Of a stretch of 64,000 bases of DNA, positions 8,872 through 16,658 are shown piece by piece. The stretch is from Xanthobacteraceae bacterium (GTDB taxonomy: Bacteria > Pseudomonadota > Alphaproteobacteria > Rhizobiales > Xanthobacteraceae): NCBI GenBank assembly GCA_019635635.1, contig JAHBZB010000004.1, positions 1-64,000 of the forward strand, read 5' to 3'. Numbering within the stretch: the stretch's first letter is position 1; each line of letters starts with the position of its first letter. Under the pieces are notes generated by a model that did no database searches, was not told where the DNA came from, and saw nothing but the letters and a program-made list of their open reading frames with translations. Made by a program: the position numbers and the translations under genes.

Positions 8872-9120
8872 TTAGACGGCCGCGGGCGCGCGGTAGGCGC
8901 ACTCGGGCGGCACGGACTCGTCGGCTTTCAGCTTCGGATTGTAGCGGTAAAGCGTCGAGCAATAAGGGCAGATGATCTCGTGATCTGAACCCATGTCGAG
9001 ATAGACGTGCGGGTGATCGTAAGGCGGGTTCGCGCCGATGCACTGGAATTCATGCGCGCCGATTTCGATCACGGGAATTCCCGCGTCGTTGTGGAAGTGC
9101 GGAACGACGGAAGCGGCCAT
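8872..9120 (-). CDS. zinc-finger (CHCC) protein, NDUFS6-like
   Basis: An 82-residue protein with the CHCC zinc-finger pattern: GAHEFQCIG, then DHPHVYLDMG and CPYC. This is the fold of the bacterial equivalent of mitochondrial complex I subunit NDUFS6, common in Alphaproteobacteria, so a role in assembly or stability of NADH dehydrogenase is likely from family knowledge. The start at 9120 avoids an unneeded 28-residue extension. It is divergent from the crotonase at 9206 and probably cotranscribed with the downstream monooxygenase. Confidence 0.85.
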   Translation of the reverse strand: MAASVVPHFHNDAGIPVIEIGAHEFQCIGANPPYDHPHVYLDMGSDHEIICPYCSTLYRYNPKLKADESVPPECAYRAPAAV

Positions 9121-9205
9121 GGCGATGCCCTTGATTTGCGGGGGCACCATAACGGCATAATGCGCGCCGAAACAAGCGGGCAGGCTGCCTGCCGGGAGGA
9201 TCAAA

Positions 9206-10063
9206 ATGCCGCGCGTGGTTTACGAAAAAGACGGGCGCATCGCCCGCGTTACGCTGAACCGCCCCGAGGCGATGAATGCGATCGACATGGAGTTGCCGGG
9301 CGAACTCGCGGCGGCAATCGAACAGGCGAACGCCGATCCGAAGGTGCATGTCATCGTGCTTGCGGGCGCGGGCAAGGGGTTCTGCGCAGGTTACGACTTG
9401 TCGCTGTTTGCGGAAGCCGGCGGCAGCAATCCCGGCGTGCAGGAAATGCCGTGGGACCCGATGAAGGACTATCAGTTGATGATGGGCTTCACCGAGAAGT
9501 TCATGGCGATCTTCCGCTCCTATCGCCCGGTGATCTGCAAGGTGCATGGCTTCGCAGTGGCGGGCGGTTCCGACATCGCGCTCTGCTCCGACTTCGTCAT
9601 CATGGGCGAGGACGCGCAGATCGGTTACATGCCCGCGCGGGTGTGGGGCTGCCCGACGACGGCAATGTGGGTGTACCGGCTCGGCATGGAGCGGGCGAAG
9701 CGCATGCTGCTCACCGGCGACAAGATCAACGGCAAGGAAGCCGAGCGTCTCGGACTGGTGCTGAAAGCGGTGCCGTCGATCGAACTCGACCGCGAAGTCG
9801 ATGCGCTTGCCGAGCGCATGGCCTCGGTTCCGGTGAACCAGCTCATGATGCAGAAGCTGATGATCAATCAGGCCTACGAGAACATGGGGCTGAAGACGAC
9901 GCAGATGTTCGCGACGATTTTCGACGGCATCACGCGCCACTCGCCGGAAGGCATGGCTTTCAAGCGGCGCGCGGAAGCGGTGGGCTGGAAAGAGGCCGTG
10001 CGGGAGCGCGATCTCGGCACCTACGACTGGACGCAGGACCGGCCCATTAACCGCGCGGAGTGA
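9206..10063 (+). CDS. enoyl-CoA hydratase/isomerase family protein
   Basis: A 285-residue crotonase-fold enzyme acting on acyl-CoA thioesters. The oxyanion-hole segments are GAGKGFCAGYDLS and HGFAVAGGSDIALCSD. In the second one, an Asp-Ile-Ala stretch replaces the catalytic Glu seen in classical hydratases, so hydratase activity itself is uncertain. The start has a strong GGGAGGA. The gene is monocistronic and is followed by a twin-hairpin repeat. The exact substrate cannot be inferred. Confidence 0.85.
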   Translation: MPRVVYEKDGRIARVTLNRPEAMNAIDMELPGELAAAIEQANADPKVHVIVLAGAGKGFCAGYDLSLFAEAGGSNPGVQEMPWDPMKDYQLMMGFTEKFMAIFRSYRPVICKVHGFAVAGGSDIALCSDFVIMGEDAQIGYMPARVWGCPTTAMWVYRLGMERAKRMLLTGDKINGKEAERLGLVLKAVPSIELDREVDALAERMASVPVNQLMMQKLMINQAYENMGLKTTQMFATIFDGITRHSPEGMAFKRRAEAVGWKEAVRERDLGTYDWTQDRPINRAE

Positions 10064-10069
10064 AATTTT

Positions 10070-10166
10070 GTCATCCCGGACGCGCGAACAGCGCGATCCG
10101 GGATCGTTCTGAAATTAAACCGAAAATGGTCCCGGCTCTCGGCGAAGCCGCCTCGGCCGGGACGAC
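10070..10166. repeat. twin-hairpin intergenic repeat
   Basis: Two adjacent hairpins: ATCCCGGA with CGCGCG pairing to GCGCGATCCGGGAT, then GTCCCGGC...GCCGGGAC. They are separated by an AT-rich linker, and the whole is bounded by GTC and GAC. The layout matches the element at 15441-15553. Such extragenic palindromes that begin GTCATCCCGG are widespread in rhizobial genomes. It follows the crotonase stop directly. Confidence 0.75.
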
Positions 10167-10209
10167 AATGCGACTTAAATTGCCGCAATCGCACCCCATA
10201 TGCGGCGGC

Positions 10210-11265
10210 ATGAGAGGTTTGCTCATACGCTTGGCCATCGTCGCCGCGTTCGGAGCGGGCGTGATCTACACGCTGCCCGAAGCCTGGCGCGGGATGGAAC
10301 TCGCGCTCGCCGCGGAGAAAGACCCGGCGACGCTCGCGGACCTGCGCCTCAAAGGCTTCGACGCGGAGGCCGCGACGAACGAGATCGAAGCAGCGTTGAA
10401 GGTGGGCGACGCCGAACTCGCAGCGAGTTTCGTGGCGCTCGCGGGCGAGCGCGCGATCGAACTTCCGAAAGAACTCTTGGCGAAGGTCGAGCAGGCGAAC
10501 TCCTCGAGCGAAGCCACCAAGCGCGGCATCTATAATTTCGCGCATGGCTTCATCACCGGCGAGCCGCAGGACCTTTCCGGCTTCGCGGGTGCGGCGACCG
10601 GCGATCTTATGATCTTCGGCGACATTCGCGATCTCGCGCGCGAAGGTTCGCGCTGGCTGCGCGGTGTGGACAGCGATCCGCTGATCATGGGTCTTGCCGC
10701 GGCCGGCCTTGCCGTCACCGGCGTCACTTATCTCTCATGGGGCACGGCTGCGCCCGCGCGCGTCGGCTCGACGCTGGTGAAAGTCGCGCGCCGCACCGGC
10801 AAGTTGTCTGCGAAACTCGCGGACGACGTTACAATCCTCCTGAAAGCGCGCCGCACCAACCGCGTCGCGGGCGCGCTCACCGATGTCGCGCAGATCCAGC
10901 GCAAGGCCGGTACGCGCGTGGCACTCGAAAGCATGCGTCACGCGGAGCATGTCGGCGATCTGACGAAGGCGACCCTGCTTGCCGAAAAGAAGGGCAAGTC
11001 CACGCTCGCGATCTTCAAGACGCTTGGCCGTGGCGCGATCGCGCTCGGCGCGGGCGCGCTTGCGATCACGGGCTGGGTCGTGGGTGCGGCGAGCAGCCTG
11101 ACGTTCTTCGTCATCGCGGTGGTGAGCTTCTTCGCGGCAGTGCTGCGCTGGTTGTGGCCGTCCCGCAGCGCGGCACCACAAACGCCGCGCCGCCATTGGA
11201 CGATCCGCTCGGTGCGCTGGCTTTCCGAGCCGCTCTGGGCGCGCGTGCCCGCGAAATCCTCCTGA
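10210..11265 (+). CDS. conserved membrane protein, unknown
   Basis: A 351-residue protein with an N-terminal signal anchor (LLIRLAIVAAFGAGVIYTLP), a mid-protein hydrophobic helix (LIMGLAAAGLAVTGVTYLSW) and two close helices near the C-terminus (IALGAGALAITGWVVGAASSLTFFVIAVVSFFAAVL). Between them are charged helical regions. I do not recognise a functional domain; similar proteins are known as hypotheticals in rhizobia. The start at 10210 is chosen because the 50 codons upstream are the translated hairpin repeat. Confidence 0.75.
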   Translation: MRGLLIRLAIVAAFGAGVIYTLPEAWRGMELALAAEKDPATLADLRLKGFDAEAATNEIEAALKVGDAELAASFVALAGERAIELPKELLAKVEQANSSSEATKRGIYNFAHGFITGEPQDLSGFAGAATGDLMIFGDIRDLAREGSRWLRGVDSDPLIMGLAAAGLAVTGVTYLSWGTAAPARVGSTLVKVARRTGKLSAKLADDVTILLKARRTNRVAGALTDVAQIQRKAGTRVALESMRHAEHVGDLTKATLLAEKKGKSTLAIFKTLGRGAIALGAGALAITGWVVGAASSLTFFVIAVVSFFAAVLRWLWPSRSAAPQTPRRHWTIRSVRWLSEPLWARVPAKSS

Positions 11266-11353
11266 AAATTCGATAGCGCGTCGTAGCGTCATGCCGTCAG
11301 CGCATGGATTTGCGCTGGCGAATCCTGTTCCGCGTGGCTAGACCATCCGCGCG

Positions 11354-12106
11354 ATGAACAGCTTTACGCACGACGGAACCACGATTTCCTATCTCGACGA
11401 GGGCGCGGGCGACCCGGTCGTGCTCGTGCACGGCTTTGCCTCGAACAAGGAAACGAACTGGGTCTATCCGGGCTGGGTCAAGCCGCTCGTGGACGCGGGC
11501 TTCCGCGTGATCGCGCTCGATAACCGCGGCCACGGCGCATCCACCAAATATTATGAAACCGAGCGCTACCACATTCCGGAAATGGCCAGGGATGTGATTG
11601 CGTTGCTCGACCACCTGAAAATCGCGAAGGCCGACCTTGTCGGCTATTCGATGGGCGCGCGCATCTCGGCTTACGCCGCCGCGCACTATCCGTCGCGCGT
11701 GCGCTCGGCGACCCTCGGCGGCATGGGCATCAACCTCACGCAGAGCGTGTCGAGCGGGAACCGTGTGGCGAAGGCGCTGGAAGCGCCGCGCATCGAGGAT
11801 GTCACCGAGCCGGTCGGGCTTTCGTTCCGGAAATTCGCCGAGCAGACCAAAAGCGATCTGAAGGCGCTCGCGGCGCTGTCGTATTCGCACCAGCGCATCG
11901 TGCCGCGCGAAGACGCGGCAAGAATCCGCGTGCCGGTGCTGGTCGTGGTCGGCACCAAGGACGACATCGCAGGCTCCGGCGAAGAGTTATCCGAACTGAT
12001 CCCGGGCGCGAAGTTTGTCTCGCTCGAAGACCGCGACCACATGCGCACCGTGGGCGACGCGAAGTTCAAGAAAGCCGTGATCGAATTTTTGAAGGAGCGG
12101 CCCTAG
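11354..12106 (+). CDS. alpha/beta hydrolase
   Basis: A 250-residue alpha/beta-hydrolase fold enzyme. It has the oxyanion motif VHGF, the nucleophile elbow GYSMGARIS, LDNRGHGAS and a C-terminal DRDHMRTVGD supplying the catalytic His. An esterase, lactonase or C-C hydrolase role is possible. Its TAG is directly followed by the ATG of a second hydrolase with no spacer, so the two are almost certainly translationally coupled. Confidence 0.87.
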   Translation: MNSFTHDGTTISYLDEGAGDPVVLVHGFASNKETNWVYPGWVKPLVDAGFRVIALDNRGHGASTKYYETERYHIPEMARDVIALLDHLKIAKADLVGYSMGARISAYAAAHYPSRVRSATLGGMGINLTQSVSSGNRVAKALEAPRIEDVTEPVGLSFRKFAEQTKSDLKALAALSYSHQRIVPREDAARIRVPVLVVVGTKDDIAGSGEELSELIPGAKFVSLEDRDHMRTVGDAKFKKAVIEFLKERP

Positions 12107-12991
12107 ATGCTCGACAACGCACCGCGCAGCGAAACTTTCACCGGCGCCGACGGGAATGCGCTTGCGGGCGATTTCTACGGCAAGGGTTCACGCCCGGTGT
12201 TGCTCTTGCACGGCGGCGGACAGACGCGGCATGCCTTTGCCGGCACCGCGCAGGAGCTTGCGAAAGCGGGCTGGAGCGCGCTCGTGCTCGACCAGCGCGG
12301 GCACGGCGACTCCGATTGGATCGAAGGCGGCTCCTATGTGGTCGCCGATTTTGCGCGCGACACCATCGCGGTTGCGGCCGAGCTGACGAAACGCTTCGGC
12401 CGCGCGCCCGCACTGGTCGGCGCTTCGCTCGGCGGCATGGCGGGAATGCTCGCCGAGGGCATGGCCTTCAACGAAAAGCGCGCGCCGAATTTCGCGGCGC
12501 TCATTCTGGTCGATGTTACGCCGCGTTTCGACGCCGAGGGCGCCTCGAAAATCCGCGACTTCATGCGCGGCAAGGCGTTCGAAGGCTTTGCCACCATCGA
12601 CGAGGCGGCGGATGCGGTCGCGCAATATCTGCCACACCGGAAGCGGCCGTCCTCGACCGAAGGCTTGCGTAAGAACCTCCGCCAGCGCGACGGCCGCTGG
12701 TACTGGCATTGGGACCCGCGTTTCTTCGACGGGCCGAAGCCGGTCAGCGATCACCGCGAGCAATATGAGGCAGAGCGGGTGGAGGCGGTGCGCAACCTGC
12801 GCATCCCGGCGCTGCTCGTGCGCGGCGGCTCCTCGGAACTGGTCAAGGAAGAAAACGTGAAAGAATTTCTGGCGCTTGCGCCGCACGCGAAATTCGTCGA
12901 CGTCGCGGGCGCGCGGCACATGGTGGCGGGCGACCGGAACGACGTTTTTTCGGCGGCGATCACTGATTTTCTGGCGGCATTGCCGGAATAA
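12107..12991 (+). CDS. alpha/beta hydrolase, second of pair
   Basis: A 294-residue alpha/beta hydrolase with LLHGGGQTRHAF at the oxyanion region, LDQRGHGDSDW, the nucleophile elbow VGASLGGMAG and a C-terminal GARHMVAGDRND carrying the catalytic His. It is related to peroxidase/epoxide-hydrolase-like members but clearly differs from the preceding hydrolase, so it is a paralogue, not a recent tandem copy. It starts at the base after the upstream stop codon. The substrate is unknown. Confidence 0.87.
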   Translation: MLDNAPRSETFTGADGNALAGDFYGKGSRPVLLLHGGGQTRHAFAGTAQELAKAGWSALVLDQRGHGDSDWIEGGSYVVADFARDTIAVAAELTKRFGRAPALVGASLGGMAGMLAEGMAFNEKRAPNFAALILVDVTPRFDAEGASKIRDFMRGKAFEGFATIDEAADAVAQYLPHRKRPSSTEGLRKNLRQRDGRWYWHWDPRFFDGPKPVSDHREQYEAERVEAVRNLRIPALLVRGGSSELVKEENVKEFLALAPHAKFVDVAGARHMVAGDRNDVFSAAITDFLAALPE

Positions 12992-13009
12992 TTCGCGACG
13001 CGAATTCTC

Positions 13010-13187
13010 GAATCTTTTGAATCGCTTGCAGCCTGCCGCTGAAGGCGGAAGTTTACGCCGGCTTCTTCAAGTTCTGAATCAGATTCAAGTGAAGTTGAGA
13101 TTCAGATTCACCCGAATTCCGAGTCTTTACAGGCCAATTCCGCTTCAGGTTCCGATTCAGATTCCGGCGCGCCCGGGACGCCGATTC
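13010..13187. repeat. GANTC-rich degenerate repeat between convergent genes
   Basis: Ten GANTC sites occur in 178 bases (starting 13010, 13019, 13076, 13082, 13099, 13105, 13121, 13154, 13160, 13183). Three are close doublets, GAATCAGATTC or GATTCAGATTC, with one base between the two sites. The stretch fills the gap between two genes that end towards each other, so it is not a promoter. GANTC is the CcrM methylation site in this class. Confidence 0.6.
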
Positions 13188-13192
13188 AGGCG

Positions 13193-13996
13193 CTATTCGC
13201 CCTTGAACTGCGCCTTGCGCTTCTCCAGAAACGCGCTGCGGCCCTCGCGATAGTCGGCGCTGTCGAAGCAACGGTCGGCGGCGTCTTTCACCGCTTTCAT
13301 GTCCTGCGCAAACTCGTAACCTGCCGCGTAGTTGATCGCGAGCTTGCCGGCTTTGAGCGAAAGCGGCGCGTTCTCCGAAATCACGCTCGCCAGCTTCTCA
13401 ACTTCCGATTCAAGCGCATCTTCCTCGGTGAGCTTATTGATGAGGCCGAGCTTTTCCGCCTCGACCGCCTTCACGCGGCGCGCGGAATAAAGCAGATCCT
13501 TCGCGTTAGACGCGCCGATGGCTGCCACGATGTAGCGGATCGCGGAAGGCGGATAGGCGAGGCCGAGCTTGCCGGGCGGAATTGCGAACTCCGCGCTCTC
13601 GGCTGCCACGCGAAGATCGCAGGCCGCGGCCAGCCCCATGCCGCCGCCCATGCAGAAGCTGCGGATCATCGCGATCGTCGGCAGCGGACAGGCGGCAATC
13701 GCGTCGAAAGCGACCACGTTTGCGTCTTCATAGGCCCGCGCGCCTTCGGCATTCGCGCGCACGGTCTCGAATTCGGAAATGTCGGCGCCCGAACAGAACG
13801 GAAGATCGCGCGCACCGCGCAGCACGACGACGCGCAGCGCGCGGTTCGCGGCGAACCCGTTAATCAGGCGCGTCACCTCCTTCCACATGTCGAAAGAGAG
13901 CGCGTTCTTGCGCTCCGGGCGGTCAAGGATCAGGTAACCAACCGGGCCTTTGATTTCGGCGCGGACCTCGGTTTGGACGGACTGCGTGGCGTGCAT
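13193..13996 (-). CDS. enoyl-CoA hydratase/isomerase family protein
   Basis: A 267-residue crotonase-fold protein. The oxyanion-hole segments are RDLPFCSGADISEF and SFCMGGGMGLAAACDLRVAAESAEFAIP. The C-terminal end is the common SADYREGRSAFLEKRKAQFKG, with the SxDxxEG-like motif. It probably acts on an acyl-CoA in beta-oxidation or aromatic breakdown. It is transcribed divergently from cysE with about 108 bases between, which include a short perfect palindrome AGCAGATTTTCTGCT near 14043. Confidence 0.87.
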   Translation of the reverse strand: MHATQSVQTEVRAEIKGPVGYLILDRPERKNALSFDMWKEVTRLINGFAANRALRVVVLRGARDLPFCSGADISEFETVRANAEGARAYEDANVVAFDAIAACPLPTIAMIRSFCMGGGMGLAAACDLRVAAESAEFAIPPGKLGLAYPPSAIRYIVAAIGASNAKDLLYSARRVKAVEAEKLGLINKLTEEDALESEVEKLASVISENAPLSLKAGKLAINYAAGYEFAQDMKAVKDAADRCFDSADYREGRSAFLEKRKAQFKGE

Positions 13997-14104
13997 GGCT
14001 GGAACAACTGAATTTGCTAACGGTTTTCAGGGTATCACCCCTAGCAGATTTTCTGCTAAAAGCGGCTAACCCTTTCATTCCAAAGCCGAACCGGAGCAGC
14101 GCGT

Positions 14105-14944
14105 ATGGCCCTGCATAAGAAGCTTCCCCAAGGCGTCCAGGCAATCGACCCGGTGTGGTCGCGCGTGCGCGAGGAAGCCGAGGAATGCGCGCGCCGCGAG
14201 CCCGCGCTGGCGAGCTTCATCTTCACGACGGTGCTGAACCACGACTCGCTCGAGCACGCCATCGCGCATCGCGTGGCGGCGCGCCTCGGCTCGTCGGACG
14301 TGTCGAGCGAGTTGATCGTGCAGGGATTCCGCGAGGCGCTGGAAGCCGAAATTTCCATCGGTGCCGCGATGCGCGCCGACATCGTCGCGGTCGCGGAGCG
14401 CGATCCCGCGACCTCGCGCTATCTCGAGCCGGTGCTTTACTATAAGGGCTTCCATGCTTTGCAGGCGCATCGCCTCGCGCATTACCTCTGGCATCGCGGG
14501 CGCAAGGATTTCGCGCTCTATCTCCAGAGCCAGTCTTCATCGGTGTTCGGCGTCGACATCAATCCGAACACCAAGGTCGGCAAGGGCATCTTCATCGACC
14601 ACGCGACCGGCGTCGTGATCGGCCAGACCGCGGTGATCGACGACGACGTTTCGATCCTGCAAGGTGTCACGCTCGGCGGCACCGGCAAGGAGCAGGGCGA
14701 CCGCCATCCGAAAATCCGCCGCGGCGTGCTGCTCTCGGCGGGCGCCAAGGTGCTCGGCAATATCGAGATCGGTTCCTGCGCGCGCGTCGCCGCCGGTTCG
14801 GTCGTACTGAAGCCGGTTCCGGCGAATGTGACGGTCGCGGGCGTGCCTGCGCGCGTCGTCGGCGACGCCGGCTGCAAGGATGCGGAGCCGTCGCGCTCGA
14901 TGAACCAGATGTTCGATATGCCCTTCATGGGCGAGGCGATCTGA
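14105..14944 (+). CDS. cysE: serine O-acetyltransferase
   Basis: A 279-residue CysE, making O-acetylserine from serine and acetyl-CoA in the first step of cysteine synthesis. The N-terminal helical domain (about 1-140) is followed by a left-handed beta-helix of hexapeptide repeats. Signature pieces are FGVDINPNTKVGKGIFIDHATG, carrying the catalytic Asp/His region, and GVTLGGTGKEQGDRHPKI. Length agrees with the family. A strong intrinsic terminator follows at 14972. Confidence 0.95.
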   Translation: MALHKKLPQGVQAIDPVWSRVREEAEECARREPALASFIFTTVLNHDSLEHAIAHRVAARLGSSDVSSELIVQGFREALEAEISIGAAMRADIVAVAERDPATSRYLEPVLYYKGFHALQAHRLAHYLWHRGRKDFALYLQSQSSSVFGVDINPNTKVGKGIFIDHATGVVIGQTAVIDDDVSILQGVTLGGTGKEQGDRHPKIRRGVLLSAGAKVLGNIEIGSCARVAAGSVVLKPVPANVTVAGVPARVVGDAGCKDAEPSRSMNQMFDMPFMGEAI

Positions 14945-14971
14945 CATTTCTTCCGGCTTGCCGGATTGTGC

Positions 14972-15006
14972 AAGGCGCGGGTAGGTTGCCCGCGCCTTCG
15001 TTTTTT
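14972..15006 (+). terminator. intrinsic terminator of cysE
   Basis: A perfect 10-base stem AAGGCGCGGG / CCCGCGCCTT with a seven-base loop is followed by CG and a run of six T at 15001-15006. Confidence 0.85.
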
Positions 15007-15022
15007 CTACCCGGAGATTCTC

Positions 15023-15436
15023 GTGGAACGTGAAGTGCTCGACCGGTTGCAGGATTTTCTTCGCCGCAAACTCAATCCGGAAATCGGTCTTGCCGAGCGT
15101 GCGCGCATGAAAGACATGGCCGAGATCATCCTAAACGACGAGCCGATCGGGCGCGTGACGGTCGACGATGAAGACGGCGAGCGCGCTTATAACGTGACCG
15201 TGCCGATCGAAATGCCGCCGAACCCGAACCTGAACGAATCCATTCGCAACAAGTTCGGCAACCAGAAGCTCCGGGTCGTTCCGCGCCCGAAGAAGACCGA
15301 CTCCTCCGAAATTTATCTGGACGACGAATATATCGCCGTCCTGTTCCGCGATGACGCGTCCGGGCGCTCGTGGACCTTCGAAATGGCGGTGCTCGACTTC
15401 GACCTCGATCCGGACGCCGACGACGAGGAAGGGTAA
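15023..15436 (+). CDS. DUF3126-like protein with internal duplication
   Basis: A 137-residue acidic protein. The C-terminal half (KLRVVPRPKKTDSSEIYLDDE and following) matches the DUF3126 family, normally about 70 residues long and often placed next to cysE in Alphaproteobacteria. The N-terminal half repeats the same strand pattern: AEIILNDEPIGRV and SEIYLDDEYIAVL align, each followed by an acidic D-D-x(2)-G turn. GTG at 15023 is chosen because GGAG lies six bases before it; an upstream TTG would lie in the cysE terminator. Function is unknown. Confidence 0.75.
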   Translation: MEREVLDRLQDFLRRKLNPEIGLAERARMKDMAEIILNDEPIGRVTVDDEDGERAYNVTVPIEMPPNPNLNESIRNKFGNQKLRVVPRPKKTDSSEIYLDDEYIAVLFRDDASGRSWTFEMAVLDFDLDPDADDEEG

Positions 15437-15440
15437 TCTT

Positions 15441-15553
15441 GTCATTCCGGGGCGCGGGCAAAGCCCGCGAACCCGGAATCCAGAAACTACATTCGTCGGC
15501 TTTTCCATGTTGCCCTGGATTCCGGATCGACGCTTCGCGTCGTCCGGAATGAC
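15441..15553. repeat. twin-hairpin intergenic repeat, second copy
   Basis: Outer arms GTCATTCCGG (15441-15450) and CCGGAATGAC (15544-15553) are perfect inverted repeats. Inside are two hairpins, one around GCGGGCAAAGCCCGC and one around GACGCTTCGCGTC. The layout is the same as at 10070-10166, with diverged sequence. Confidence 0.8.
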
Positions 15554-15660
15554 AGCTTTTTGGCCGTGTCGTTCGCCATTAACGCTGCTGCCGGAATCGG
15601 CTTGCGCGCGCCATTAAGACTTCATTAACCTCGCCGCCAAGGGCCAAAGAGCCCTCGTTT

Positions 15661-16005
15661 GTGGGTGGCGTTCTCGTGATTTCTCAGGAAGCGTTGCAGT
15701 CCTTGTATGCGTTGGCGTTCGGCTTTTGCTTCGCCGGGATGCTGTGCTCGGGCTATCAGGTTTTTGCCGAACGTCCGGCGAGTTTCACGCTTCTGAATGC
15801 GACGCGGCTGCGCGCGCTTTCGGCCATTCCGTTTCTCGTTTTCGCGGCACCCTTCATCATCCTGCGCAACACCATCCGCGGGCGCATGCACGAGGACCGC
15901 AACATCGGCTTCGTCGCGCTCGCGACCATCATCGCGGGGCTGTGGAGCCTGTTTGCGGGGACCGCGGTGGTGGATGCGCTGCGTTTCGCGGCGGGTTTGA
16001 ACTAA
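15661..16005 (+). CDS. small membrane protein, unknown
   Basis: A protein of up to 114 residues with three hydrophobic segments ([61 protein letters not shown]). It may start at GTG 15661 or at GTG 15676; neither has a clear ribosome site. The [14 protein letters not shown] loop is typical of an uncharacterised rhizobial membrane family. No function can be given. Confidence 0.65.
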   Translation: MGGVLVISQEALQSLYALAFGFCFAGMLCSGYQVFAERPASFTLLNATRLRALSAIPFLVFAAPFIILRNTIRGRMHEDRNIGFVALATIIAGLWSLFAGTAVVDALRFAAGLN

Positions 16006-16063
16006 CTCGCGCTTTTCGATTTCGCGTGGCATGTTCGCCCGCGAAACGACCAAGAGACAAGCA

Positions 16064-16594
16064 ATGCCCGTCTATGAATTCGAAGGCGTCCGCCCTGAAT
16101 TGCCGGCTGCGGACAAGCACTGGATTGCGCCGGACGCAAACCTCGTCGGCAAGGTGCGGCTCGCGGAAAACACCAGCGTCTGGTTCGGCGCGGTGCTGCG
16201 CGGCGACAACGAGTGGATCGAAATCGGTCATTCGTCGAATGTGCAGGACGGCTGCGTCTTGCATACCGATCCCGGTTATCCGCTCAAAGTGGGCGAGGGC
16301 TGCACGGTCGGGCACCGCGCGATCCTGCACGGCTGCACGGTCGGCGATAACTCGCTGATCGGCATGGGCGCGACCGTGTTGAACGGCGCGAAGATCGGGA
16401 AAAATTCCATCGTCGGCGCGAACGCGCTCGTCACCGAAGGCAAGGAATTTCCGGACGGCTCGCTGATCGTCGGCTCACCCGCGAAGGTCGTGCGCGCGCT
16501 CGACGACAAGACGATCGCGTTCCTGAAAATGGCGGCCGCGAGCTACTACAATCGCTGGCCGAAATACGCGCGGAGTTTTAAACGCGCCGATTAG
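16064..16594 (+). CDS. gamma-carbonic anhydrase family protein
   Basis: A 176-residue left-handed beta-helix protein of hexapeptide repeats. Zinc-ligand histidines are seen in [12 protein letters not shown] and [17 protein letters not shown], with [12 protein letters not shown] giving the Arg-Asp pair. This fits the gamma-class carbonic anhydrase (YrdA/PaaY/CaiE group), reversibly hydrating CO2, though many members have low or unknown activity. The start at 16064 follows AAGAGA and aligns with MPVYEFEGV; an ATG 33 bases upstream looks too long. Confidence 0.87.
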   Translation: MPVYEFEGVRPELPAADKHWIAPDANLVGKVRLAENTSVWFGAVLRGDNEWIEIGHSSNVQDGCVLHTDPGYPLKVGEGCTVGHRAILHGCTVGDNSLIGMGATVLNGAKIGKNSIVGANALVTEGKEFPDGSLIVGSPAKVVRALDDKTIAFLKMAAASYYNRWPKYARSFKRAD

Positions 16595-16612
16595 TGTTCT
16601 CAAGCAAACAAG

Positions 16613-16645
16613 AAACCCGGCTTCGCGAGAAGCCGGGTTTTGCTT
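16613..16645. terminator. bidirectional terminator
   Basis: A 12-base perfect stem AAACCCGGCTTC / GAAGCCGGGTTT with a GCGA loop, T-rich after it and A-rich before it. It lies between convergent genes and probably serves both. Confidence 0.85.
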
Positions 16646-16658
16646 TCTTTGAATCCGA

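Noticed and set aside
10060-10209. N-terminal extension of the membrane protein from 10060
   Set aside because: The 50 extra codons are simply the twin-hairpin repeat in translation.
14043-14057. Palindrome AGCAGATTTTCTGCT between a crotonase gene and cysE as a defined operator
   Set aside because: A perfect short palindrome in a divergent promoter region, but single and matching no operator I can name.
14966-15022. Upstream TTG start for the DUF3126-like protein
   Set aside because: It lies within the cysE terminator stem, while GTG 15023 has a Shine-Dalgarno at correct spacing.
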